Below, one piece after another: positions 27,464 through 40,717 of a DNA stretch of 64,000 nt. The stretch covers positions 310,001 through 374,000 of the forward strand of contig NW_002476186.1 of NCBI RefSeq assembly GCF_000189635.1, given 5' to 3'. The notes beneath the pieces were generated by a model, which worked only from the letters and a program-made list of their open reading frames with translations, searched no databases and was not told the DNA's origin. The stretch's first letter is position 1; each line of letters begins with the position of its first letter. Made by a program: the position numbers and the translations under genes. Source of the stretch: Tetrahymena thermophila SB210. Taxonomy: Eukaryota; Ciliophora; Oligohymenophorea; Hymenostomatida; Tetrahymenidae.

Positions 27464-28966
27464 TTACTTTTGATCCACCAAATAATAATTTATTAATTAA
27501 TCTATATTAAGTACATACGCAATGTAAAAATATTAATTAATTCTCAATATAATTGTGATTCTTATAAGTATCATAAATATAGTAACAAAAAATAGTTTGT
27601 TAACAACTAAATTTTGCATAACTATCAGGTTTTATTTATTTTTCTGATTTTTGTTAACACAAATTTCATTATGAAATATATAAAGCTATTTCTGTGAATA
27701 TAAAAATCAATAACAAATACATCAAATTTCATGTAATATTATTATTAAATCCTTATAATCTTTAGCACTAAATAACTAATTCTTACTATATTCATTCATT
27801 AATATTCCTTTTATTGTAATTTTTTGCCCTCACAACAAATTTTGTTTCATATATCACTCATCGTTGATTCCCAATAATAACCTCAATCTGCATGCATTTC
27901 ACAGTTATACTCATTCATTTAATTTTAAGATAAAATTAAAAATACCATTAAAACTGTATTAGCATTTTATTACTTTAAAGATTAATTTATTTTACTTCCT
28001 TAAAAATATCAATAAACTATTAAATTATAAAATATTTTTTTATTTGTTCTATAAAATTAATTTATTTCATAATTAAACATAGTTTATTTTGAAATAACTC
28101 CAAACAAAAATTATTTCTTAATTTGCATAAATAGCAATTATTTTAATGAATATTTAAAGTAAATAAATTTCTATCTCTTAACACAATTAATTTACATAAA
28201 TTAAAATACATAAAATTGAGAAACATTTTATTTGGATCTAATAATTTTTTAAATTTAGGATGGGTGATAAGAAAGTTATTAATTAGCAATATAAATTAAA
28301 TATAACTAAGAAAAATTAACAAATAGTCTACTAAAGGTATTTACTCTCTAAGTAGTTATGGCTATAATTGAACTATAGAGAATGTAGTTAATTAAATTCA
28401 AAACGAAAAATTAATTCAAAATTGAACTTCGTAAATAAATAAATATTCAACGCCTAATTTTTGAATGGTTAATCGATTAAATACAAAATTGAAAAAAATA
28501 AATAAACACATAAAGGGATTGTGAAAATGTATGTGAATAAATATAAAAATTTGGTTTGTATTGAATAGATAGATACTAAAGCTTAATCTATCTATCTATC
28601 CATTAAAAAGAAGAATTTACAAATTTTAATTGTTAAATCATGCAATTTTAAAGAATAATTCATATATTCTTTATTAACTTTCAAATAATGTTAAATAAAT
28701 TAAAAGCAAAACAAATCTATTCAATTGTAATTAATTTTAATTAAATTTACAAAATTTATTATTTTTTGTTAAGTGATATATTGACTTAGTTAGTATATTT
28801 TATAAAGTGATAAGCAAAAAAATAAAGAAGTAGCTAGCGGAATTTCAAATACACAAACAAGCATTGAAAAACACTAACGCTTCCCAAAAATATTAGTCTT
28901 TTAGCATTATTCATTGTCTAGATAAAATACAAAAACCTATTTGATTATATAATATAATTACTTAAA
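27464..28966. other. Divergent intergenic region
   Basis: About 1.5 kb between two genes transcribed away from each other. It is A/T-rich, with a TCTATCTATCTATC tract near 28588 and no coding-like frame. Promoters of both flanking genes should lie here, but no defined element is visible. Confidence 0.65.
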
Positions 28967-31900
28967 ATGAGGTAAAAAAAGGCTTAAGATACTACTCAAT
29001 AATTAAATTTTAACGTTAATGGGAATTAGTGCAGATAAGAACAACCAGATTAATAGCAATACAATTATTAAATACTTAAAAACAGTTAAAGATAATCAGA
29101 TTGTAGTTAGCAGTAGAATGAAACTTATCGCTTGCAAAACAATTAAAGTTATTATAAAAATGAAGGATAAGCAAGTATGCTTACTTCTTCTTAATTTTCA
29201 TAACCTTTTGTTTTAGATTAATAATTAACTATTCAAAAACCTGCAGCTATCTAGGGAAGAAAAATAGATTCTTAGTAATAAGTTCAAGTAAGTTTTAGGC
29301 AATCTCTTAACCACTAACCAAACAGTAAATATTTTATATTTTTTAACGTTAAAAGAGCATATGTAACTTAAATTTTATTAAATATAGTGTTCTTCTAAAA
29401 TTAGTAAGTTACCATGCAATTTAATCCAATCTAGTAAAGAGAAAAAGGATTTTAAAACCAAATTTATTAAGGACAAATTCAAAACTAAATATTTCAAACA
29501 AGCAGCAACAGCTAGCAGTCATTAAGTTCTAACAGCTCAACTATTTTGATGAAAAAAAAATATTCTCATAATAAAGAAGATCAATTTAATCAAGGACCTA
29601 TCAATTAGATCATCAATATGGATATGCAGCATTAACCAAATTCATAAAAGTGAGTTGTTTTTTAAAAAATATAATATGATTAAAAACAAAAGAAAATTTT
29701 TAAATGAATTTATTATTGATTTTAATTACAAATTAATAAAAGAAAGAAGAGACCTACTTCGTCTTTAAATTAAAACTAATTGAAGACCATCTATGAAGAT
29801 ATTAAAAAAACCACAAGAAAACCAAGATCTGCAAGCAACACTCCTTAAAAAGACAGGAGTTATAGAGAAAAAAGTAGTAGAAGTGCCAGTAAAAAAAAAT
29901 AAGAAGAAAAGAGCCAAAAAAAATTGTCTTAAACATAGGAAATAAAAGCAGTTAGCAAAATTAACAATGAAAATTAAGAAAACTAATTAAATAAAAATGA
30001 AAATTGTTCAGACAAGCAATTGTTGTAAGCGTCTTCTGCTAGAAAAAAGAAAAAATCATCTAATTCTGTTCATATAAAACCTGTATCTAAAATAAATGAA
30101 CCACAATAACATCAATAAAATTCAAACTCGAAATCAAAATCACCAGGAAAAGTAAGTAAAAACTCACTACATAACGGTGTTTAACATATTATAGGAAATG
30201 GTAAAGTTTTAGGTGAAAAGAATTTTAATTCCCCTTAAAAATCTGGTAAGGCTGTAAGCACAACAAAGAGCCCTGAAGACAAATAGAGGAAAAAGAAGAA
30301 AAGTAGTCTATCAAAATCAAAAAGTAAACCAAGATTGAACCATGCAAAATCAACTTCTTAGCTAATAGTTAGTCATTATTAATAGTCTCACACCTAGTCA
30401 ATATAAAATGATATACCTAAGCACTAATCTACTAGCATTTAAAACCTGAAAGAGATTGATACTTTCATTAAAAAGAATGCACAAAAGATTTAATGTAACA
30501 CAATAAATAAATACATTTTAAAATTGATAAAAGAGTCGAAAACATCAAAATAAATAAACAATTTATAAAATAAAGTTGAATAGTTTATGAAGAAATAAGA
30601 AGAGATTGAAGAGAGGTTAAAAAACAAATAGGAAGAGGAGAAAAGAAAAATTTAGAATGAGTAGATAAGAAAAGAAAACTTAGTTAAATTTTGTAAGTTA
30701 AAAAAGGCAAATGAAAATATTTAAAGCCAGCAAAATATCCACATGACAACTCTTTAATTATAACAAAAATATGCATGGGGAACTAATTAATAAAGAATAA
30801 AGATGCATCAAATTATATAAAATTAACTATTTTCATAGCAACAATAACAATCGCATTAATAATCAATAGAAAGAAATTAATTTAACAATACTTATGCATT
30901 TTAAAAAGGATAATTTAATAACAGCGAAGAGGATTTTTAAAATCAGCTAATAGAAAAAGAGAAAAAGAGGAGATAATAATCAGGGCTATCCTTTTTAAAT
31001 AATTATGATGAATAGATTATCAAAAAAAAAGTGGAATGTAAATTCTTTAAAAAAATTTTGCTTTAAATTTATTTTATTTTAATAAACTCAGATGAAAAAA
31101 ACAAGCAAGAATTAATAGCTAAGAACGATCCTAATGAAGAATAAAATAAAAGTAATCAGTGAATAAATGAATTATTACTTATATATTTTTTTAATAGAAA
31201 AATTAGTAGCTCCATTAAACCATGAAGAAATTAAAAAATTTATGATTCTGAAGAAAAGAAGGCTAGAAAATGAAAACAAAAAGAGACAAGAACAGTAAAA
31301 GGAGAGGCAGGAAAGATTAAAAAATAATTTACATATTTTAGATTAAGAAATAAAAAATTAGAGATAAAATAATTCTTGTTAAGTTTAACTTTAATAAGAA
31401 AACAAACATTTTGCTAATACAAATAATTAAAATCATTAACGCTCAAAGAGTTAGTAAAGGAAAAAGAAAAATCGTACTGTATCTACCCCAAATCTTGAAA
31501 GATTTTTTAATAAAACTCAAAATTTTAACAATATCGGACTAAATAACTAAGACAACTTTCTTTAAAAAGATTTAATTCACAAATAATTAATAAACTATAA
31601 CGAAAATTATATACCGAATAGAAGTGTCTAAGAGTATGAAGAAGAAATGTTTTTGCAAAACAACTATTTTTCAAACACATAGCAGTAGTACGCTAAAAAA
31701 TATGACCAAAACAACTATAACTAGAACATATTATAGAATCATCAAATAAGTTCTAACAACAATGCAGGAAATTCTACTGATATAAATGAAGAGAATTTCG
31801 ATCTGTTGAACATGGAATTCAAAAAAATGTTTAATCTATCAGGAAGTATTATTTTTTAATTTATATAAAAAACTAATATTTTTTACAATATAAAAAAGAC

Positions 31901-34900
31901 AATGATAATAAATTAATGGAGTTTTCACAAAGTATAAATAAAACTCATTAACTAACTACATAAGGCTAATCTAACAATGGTTCAAATAAATTAGGTTCAA
32001 GTGGTAAAAAAGGAAAATGTAAATAAATAGATTTTATTAAACCAAAAAGCATAAGTATGCATGCTTCGAGCTCTGTCGGAAACTTAAAATTGGCCTAGGG
32101 GTTTGACTCTTCCCACTTTGGAAATATTTAGAATGTTAACCCATAATTTATTAAAATGAAAGAAAACAGCAAAGAGAAAAACTCAAAAAAACCTCGTAAG
32201 AGTTAAGTAACATCGATTTCTCCGGAGCCTAAAATCTTAACTAAATCTAATTCTACTGTATTTAAGCACATACCTTAGTAAAGCGGATTTGATAACAATA
32301 AGAAGTAACCTTTATATCAGAAAATAGAAGGTTAAGATCAAATTATTCCCAAAGATAAGTATATTTAAGAGCTAATTAACTAAAAGAAAGATGAATTAAA
32401 GAATATGTATAATTAGATAAATGCAAGAATGAATTTAATTAAACACAATGTAAATGTGAACGAATAGTAACCAAAGGCTAATAATTAGCATGAAATTAAT
32501 TTAGAAGATAAAGATGACTAGGAAATATATGAATAGAAATACTTTAATTAACCTTTAAACAATAAGAAAATTCAGCAAGCCATCCTTCAGTAATAGCATG
32601 TCAATTCTAATAGTTTAGGGTCTGTAAATAGTAGTTAAAGAAGAGTTCATATAAGCAATGCCTCTCCTATTAAAGAAGAGCCAGAGGAAGAAGATAAAGG
32701 ACATTTTAGTAATTTACCTCACCCTTAAAATAATGCAAATACATAAAATAATTACGTGAATAGTTTTTAGTAAATTTTTCAAAACAATAAGAAAGACTTT
32801 ATTCCTACAGACAGTAGTAACTTGACAAATAACAATTACCCTCATGCAATAAATAGCAATCCAAACGAGAGTGATTCATTGAGAAATAATTAAAACCTAA
32901 AAGATTTTCAGTAGGGAAATTTCAAAAAGCCAAACTTCAAAGACAATGATATCATTCACTCAAATCCAAGCTCTTAGTAATCAAATTTGATGATTTCACC
33001 AATATAAGATGGTTCTGTAAATTTCCCTTTTAATTAAATCCAAAACAACTCGAAAGCATCCATCCATTCTTAAAGCAAGGCTACTCCTTCTAAATCCTTA
33101 TCTGGAAGTAATTAAAGCTTAAAATTGAATAATATTCATTTTGATATTTATAATAAATTTTTTAAAATTAAACTAGTTTCAGCCATAGAAAGTAAAAAGG
33201 ATTTACCAAATAAGTAAAATAACGAGTAAACTATTAATTTAATAGCCCCTGCTAACACACAGTAATTATTGAATGGCCCTATTTAGCAGAACGTAAGTGA
33301 ATAATAAATATCTCAAATACATTCTCGAAATGAATCTTAGATAATTCCAGCAGATCCGAACGCTCCTGTTTCTTTAAATTTAAAAGAAACTATTCAATCT
33401 AAATCCTATATCTCTACAAAAAATGATTGTAGATTTTCTTAAATAAATTAAATACCCTAATAAGATACTGATCAGTAGTTGTCAGATCTAGAAAATGGGA
33501 TGCTCTCATCTAAAGATTTGCAAATTCAATAGAATGAAGAAATGCCTATTCTTCCTTTAAATATAAATTTATAGCATCGTGTATAATAAATGAAGAAAAG
33601 AACTCACAACACTGATAATGAAGAGAGCTAAGATTCCACTTTGAGAAATAAAATCGCTGCTCCATTTGGATAAGAAGGTGCTAATTAGTAAATGTAGAAA
33701 AATGCTTAAAAAGATAGGAGTGTAAATGGAATTTAAGTAGCTATAACTTCTAAAACTCCTCAGAGCTCGAATAGAGAAGATAATAATAAAAGAAGCCAAT
33801 ATCAAAATGCACAAAAAGATTACACTTAATTCGAACAACAAGAAGATATTAAACTAGAACTTATCAAAGAAGTAGAAACTCAAAATCAAATGTCATCATC
33901 TAATTTTGAGTCATAAGTCTTTTAAAAAAATTTCAATAATACAAATCCTTCCCTTCAACCAATTAATAATCAAAAAGCACCTTAGCAAACACCTAGAGAA
34001 AATAATAAATAAAACAGTAACTAATCTGATGATGCAGAGGAAATAGATGTTGATTATTTATATGATTTAGATTATGATCAGTTGTAAGAGCTCAAAATGA
34101 TTATCTTTTAGAGTGATCCTGAAAATCCAGAGATCTAAGCCCTCTCTGAGTAGTTAATTTTATACGATGCGGCAGCTACAATAATTCAAAAAGTTTTTAG
34201 AGGTTATTATACTAGAAAATGTATAGCTGCAATAATTGAATACCAAAGATAGTAAGATGAAGAAGAAGAACTTCTTTATTAATAAGCAGAAAAATTTTTA
34301 GAAGAAAATCAAATTGAACCAGAAGAATTATTGGAGGGGAATCCTATTCCTCTAATGCTATAATAATAGTAATAGAATATCCCTTACTATTCTTCTGATT
34401 AGCTAAAAGAATATGAAAAAAGAGAAATGCAATTCAATAAAAACTAAAACAGTGAGCAATAATAATAATAATAAATATAAAATGATAATAGTAATAACAT
34501 GATATCTGAAAATGAATTTCCAATTAAAATTAATGATTACTAAAACAGCTATAATAAAGAAGAAAATACATTCAATAGAGAAAGTTAGGGTAACCATCCT
34601 TTCTTCACTTCTTTATCTATGCCTGAATAATCAATCAACAATGAGCTTTATCATCAAAAAAACTATAATGACGACCTTTTACAGCCTAAATAATCAGATT
34701 TTATGCCTGATTTTGACTTTTATGATAAGACAGAAAAAAGCCAACAAAATTCAGCTGAAAACTAAAAATCTAATTCTGGAATTAATAATATTAGTGAATC
34801 CAATGCAGTGCATCCTTTTGTTTAATAATCGCTTTAAAATTAAAATGTAAACATAGAATCTGGAAAATTAAATAACAATAATAATAATAACACTTTAACA

Positions 34901-37900
34901 GTAAATTAACCTAATTAACTATAAAAAAATAAATTTATAGATGGAATAAACAATTAAAATTACAGAGATTAATCTTTTAATTAGTTGAACATGAAAGAGA
35001 TAAATGACCAATCTAAAAGTTTAGTTACTGTGAAAGAATTTGATACTAGCTCAAAAGATAACTATAAAGGTGTAGATAGCGTTGTCTCATAAAATAATCA
35101 GGATTTAGGAAAAAATATATTTTCCCCAAACAACTAGTCACACCTATAAATGGAAATTTCAAAATTATAGGAATAAGCTAAAATGTGGAGTCAGATGATC
35201 AATTAAATAGTTTAACTCCCTGAAAATCAATCATAATAATTTAAGAATGATGCTTTGAAAATACTAAATGACTTGTAAAAGTAATCAGAAATGAGTAAAT
35301 AAATTTTAATAGAGAATATAAAGCTAAACCAGCAAATTTAAAAGTCTCCAATTATCAGCACAGATAGATTTCCTTTAAGTGAAATAGATAACATGAATGA
35401 CAAACTAAATTGCAGCAAGTAAATTAAATATTATTAAATTCATTCTTTTTTTATTTTTATCTTTAAGTTTAAAAAGCGGAGATATATCTCAAGCAAACGA
35501 CAAAGAAATGGTAATCAGTGATAAATCTATCCAGAATAGATAATCCAGTCAAAATTATCAATAAATTTAAATAGCTTAAAAATAGAATCAGTCTTTGGTA
35601 GATGATAAAAAAACTCAAAACTAATAAGGATAAACTTCCAAAAAGAATTTATAACTTGATATTGAAGAAATAGAGTCAAACTACAACCTTCAGCAAAGAG
35701 GTTAAAAGATTGAAAAAGATCAAAAGTCAACTGATTCTAAGGTTAACGATCAATAATAAGGAAGGAAGAATTCAGAAAACGATGTTATTAGTTAAGAATA
35801 AAGAGCTATGGTAAGGGCTTTGTCTGTATCTTCAGTTGAATCTAATGAATTGAGATATGTAAATATTGTTGCAAATAACTCTTTAGGTATTTCAAATAAG
35901 ATCACAAAGTCTAAATAAAACATTATCGATCGCTTAAATAGTGATCATGTTTTAAATTCCAATAGTAATAGGAATAGTCATAATGGAAACGAAAGCGTTT
36001 CAAGTGTTGGATCTTCATTTTTCGATAAATAACCATTTAAAGAATTTACTTCGAAAATTTTACAGAAATATACAATGCCTTAAGAATCTGTCGAAGAATT
36101 GATTAAAACAAGAGAGGAGGCAATTGAGCAAAAGCATAAAACACAGATGGATTTGATTCATAAAATGCATGAACGTAATAGAATTTCTCCAAAGTCATTT
36201 GAAAGAAAGTAGTTTGAGCTTGAAAAATGGGTATCAAAAGAGAGGGAAAACCTGAAAGTAGTTAAAAAAGAAATAGAAAGAGGATGGGAGTAGTTTGCTC
36301 AAACCATAAAACAAACAAAAAGGGACTTAGAGTTCTTAGAATAGGTAATACACAAAATTTATTTTATTTTAATATGCTTTTTATTTATTATCAATAATAG
36401 ACTAAAAGAATTGACACTAGTAAACTTCTTCAAAGTAGCGAAGAAGATTAATTGAGAAGATTATTGTCTATGAGATCAGAATCAGAGCATTCTATTGAAG
36501 AAATAGGATTTGCTGAAAGGAGATCGTTAGATGGAGTATACTCTTTTAAAAATCATTAAGTGGAGGACCCTAATAAAATTAAGATTGTTGATAATTACAA
36601 ACCTGTTGATTATAGCAGTTTGAGTAATACTTCATAGTCTAATATTAGAAATAGAAATAATTCTGATAATACTAGTTAAGATGCTTCAATTCGCAGTAGA
36701 TAAGTGAGCTAGCCTAACTCAATAAATGTTGAAGAGATAAATTAATATCCTGAGAGCGACTAAATGTTTGAGGGGACTTGCAATAGTAATACTAAATCAA
36801 ATACAAAATATCTAAATGTAGAATAGTAGCTACAGTTGGCTCAAAAAAATTAAGAGGCTATCTAAAAATAATAATTATAAAAATAAACTGATAGCTCTAA
36901 GATAGAGTAAAATAAAACAAAAGATTAAAATGAAGAAAAGATAACAAATACTTTAGATAAGTAAGCCAGAAATATATCTTCAAATGGATCTTCAGTTTAT
37001 GATGGTGATGAAGAAATTGATTAATTTTTAACAGCTGAAAAAAATAAAAATGAAGGGAACATTCAAATAAGCTAAAGAAGAGCATTTGACATGTACGGTT
37101 ATAGCGATGAAGATGACTACGGGATAAATAATTAAAATTTACATTAAAATAATGAGATTTATATTGATCAAGAATCAGAAAATAATGATCGTTTAGATGT
37201 TAGCCCTATCTTTACAGTATCAAGTGCTTCTAAATAAGGAACTCAAGACAAGGAATCTCTTAAATACCTAATACACAACTAAGGAGAAATAGCACAAAAC
37301 ATGAAAATAGAATCAGATAACAAGTATGATAAGATAAAGCAATTTAACAAGAGAAATTCTTAAGATTCAAGAATGAGTGAGAGCTAACCAGGCAGTCCTT
37401 TAAGCTAAAGTTCAAAGAAGAACTAAGATCCTTTCTAAACTATTGAGTATGAAGATGATGGAAATTCTAAAAAATAAACAGTTTCAAGCAAAGTTTCTCC
37501 AGTAGATAAAAATATTTTTCATTATAATTATAAATATTTTATTTAATTTTAATCAAAACAGAAACTGGGATTTGTGAGAGGGGATCTACTTCAAGAAGAA
37601 GGTATTGATGATAAAGTAAACTATGTTTCAGATTAAACTATTAATTATTTAGTAGATGATGCAGCAAAAGGTAAAAGTAATTTTAATTTATTAAAAAGTT
37701 TATTTAACAATTTTTTAATTTTAATTTATTTTTAGACATTAAAAATATAAAAGATAAGCAATAAAATGAAAAAGATACCAACTTGTAGGGAAACATGATA
37801 CAAATTAATTTCTTGGAACCTATTAAAGCTAGATAAAATGTGTATAATTTAGATGATTTCCCTGATGTAAGCGAAAAAGCATCATCTCTTGAAACATCGA

Positions 37901-39565
37901 GTGGAATATTTAAGGCTGTTAATCCATTAACTGAGTCTTCCAACATACAAGATAAGAGAAACCAACTTCAAAACAAAGAAGAAGAATAACTATAAAAGTT
38001 AAATAATAATAATAATAATAATACAAACACAAAACAAAAAAACTTGATTCCATCTCCACCTAACTCCCCTACCTAAAGAGAAAATTCTGGATCCAATAAA
38101 AATATTGGTGATAAAAAGCCACTTCAGAATAATTTCTTGTTGGATTTAGTTTAAAATGGTTAGAAACAAAATATGCAAGAAATAAAATAAGGTTTATCTA
38201 ATTAAATTGAAAAAGAAAAATAAGATAAAATGGCCCCAGAAGATCTTTATATCACTTAAAATAGCTAGCAGCAACTTTAATTCTCTGAAAATATTCTTAC
38301 AACTTAAAACAATCCTCCTGGTTTAGAATGTGCTACTTTGAATTTTATCAAAGATTATTTAGTTGCTTTCTCAGAGTTTATAAAAGGTAATTTTTGATAT
38401 TTATTTATTTATTTGTTTTAAAATAAATCATTAAAAGATAATTTCACAGATGAATTCTTGGAGAGGGTAAATATCCCTTTAGGTATGGATCCCTAAGAGT
38501 TTTTAAAAACATTTACAATAACTGAAACAATTGATAATAGCAATGGAGAAATATCTGCTGCTCCAATTTATCCCATAGTTAAATATATTCATATGCAGCG
38601 TCCTGTAGTTTCAGAAGAATTATTTGCTCATTTCAACGAAATTTTTAATGTAAAACCAATTTTTTATAATCACTAAGTAATGTAAATTAAATAAAATAAT
38701 TAATTCAAAGAGGGAAAGAGATTTATCATTGATGACTGAAGAATTATTTGAGTTAGAAAGATTCCATATGAGAATGATATTTGATTGCTTCAATGAAGCT
38801 CTAGACTCTATGAGACCTTTTGGGTTGAGAGGAAAACCTCTACCATGGAAAATAAATTCCAATAAACTATCTTCAATAATAATTACTCCTGATAATATTG
38901 AAAAGATATTAGGACTAGCAATAGCTAAAGTATTAAAATGGGGATCGTTTTTGTGTGGATTTATTCCTGAAAGAATTGAGTCTCCAACAGGTGAGATAGT
39001 TTAAATAGAAGATGAATATCTTAACTAAATCAAAGAAGACAGATTAGCACAAATGCTAGAAAATGAGGTAAATAATTTTATATTGTCTTTATTTAAAGAA
39101 GTTTAATACATAAATAAATAGGTGATTGAAAATGAAGATAAATGGTTAACTTACGAAGATGAGGAGACTGATGTTTAACTAGAAATAGCAGATGATATTT
39201 TTAATTATATTATTGAAGAAACTGCCATGATTATTCAATCTGTTCAAAGCGGCTAAGCAATTAATTAAATTAAAAATGAAACTTCGTCAGATCTTAATGA
39301 TAATTAAAACATCGAAAGAAATTTCAATAATAATAGTTATGAAACATTAAGCAAAAATATTTTTGGAAATCCTAATATCACAAAAGGTGCTAAAAAACAA
39401 GGTCTTGGAGGAGGAATAAGACCAACAAATGACTTAGGTATTAGTCAAAAGTAAGCATAAGAAAAGAAGTAATTATAAAAAGAACTCTTTTTAAAAAATC
39501 TATAAAACTCAAATTTAAATAATAACTAATCTTCTCAAAAAGATTAATTAAATTCAAGTTTTTGA
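28967..39565 (+). CDS. Giant Q/N/S-rich IQ-motif protein, CEP350-like C-terminus
   Basis: Fifteen exons, about 3,260 residues: 28967-29174, 29217-29324, 29388-29649, 29743-31037, 31092-31151, 31198-31845, 31899-33107, 33177-35418, 35468-36344, 36401-37501, 37562-37670, 37736-38386, 38438-38649, 38711-39067, 39122-39565. The frame closes. Most of the protein is disordered, Gln/Asn/Ser/Lys-rich, with SR- and K-rich patches near the start, coiled coils around 30530-30710, 31200-31320 and 36080-36340, and an IQ motif (IIQKVFRGYYTRK) at about residue 1600, which suggests calmodulin or centrin binding. The C-terminus is ordered and conserved-looking: PFGLRGKPLPWK, then DKWLTYEDEETDVQLEIADD before a helix. 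This resembles the end of CEP350-type centrosomal proteins or DUF4378 regions; I am not certain which. A basal-body or microtubule role is inference. No CAP-Gly domain was seen. Confidence 0.82.
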
Positions 39566-40717
39566 GAGAATCTATCTAAAAAAAGTGTTTTATTAATTAA
39601 TCGTGTCATATAATAAACATAATCTCATTAAAAAAATATTTAAAATTAACAATTAATTTAAAAATTTAAAAAACAACATGATACTTTTTAAATAATGTAA
39701 CTCACTAAAATACTTTAGATAAATAGAGATAAAATAAAATTATTATATAAATAAGTAAGTAGGATTATTAATTAGTTTGTAAAATTTTAATTAAATTTAT
39801 ATACATAATTGTAAATAGATCTTCTTCTATATTTTTATATTCTTAATCTTGTAAAGACAATTTCAATTTAATTTTATGTTAAATATTTAACTCAATATTA
39901 GTATGAGAATTAGCTTATCAATTTATTTATTTATCTATCTATATATCTAACTTTTATTATTTTTAAATTAAGATTAAATTATTTAAAGTATTCAGATTAT
40001 AAATTATATATTTTATTTTATAGAAAATTCAAAAATAATGATAATTGAAATATTTATGCAGATACTCTAAATAATTTTTGAAAATGGATTTCAAATATTT
40101 CTTTAAATATTTGCTTAAATTTTTTGTAAAAAAAATGAAAATAAAAATATTTTTTTAGAATTTAAAAAAATATTGAGTAAAAAATTGTTAAAAAATTCTA
40201 TTAATGTAAAATTCTATTAGAAAATATATTATTAAGTAGATTAATGATAATATAAATTATTACGTATCCATCTTTAAAAAATATTAATCAAATATTAATT
40301 AATTTGAATAGTAGATTCTATCAAGAAAATAAACTGAATAGTAATTTTTATTATATATATTATAGTTATAATGTAATTTTATTAAAATAATTATTAAAAA
40401 CAAATATGATTTCATATTAATAAAAAATGTGAGTTATTTTTATAGAATAATACTTATTAAATATGAATGAAAATTCTACTAAACGGAATTAATAGCAGCT
40501 ATTGATTTATTAATAATAACCAAAGGGAAGTATAAATTTATGAAGGATCTAACTATAAAGCTTAATAATTTAATTGATAAATATTAAAGTAAATCTACCA
40601 TCTATTAAGACACAAATTAATTAAAAGTAGCAAACAAATATCCAAAATTTTTACAAATATTAAATATATTAAGTAGAAAAAACTAATAGAATTTTGAATA
40701 GCAAACACAAATCTAAA
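39566..40717. other. Gene-free A/T-rich spacer
   Basis: About 1.15 kb between two plus-strand genes. It contains long A and T runs and AATAAA/TTTATT repeats; no coding-like frame on either strand. Confidence 0.7.
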
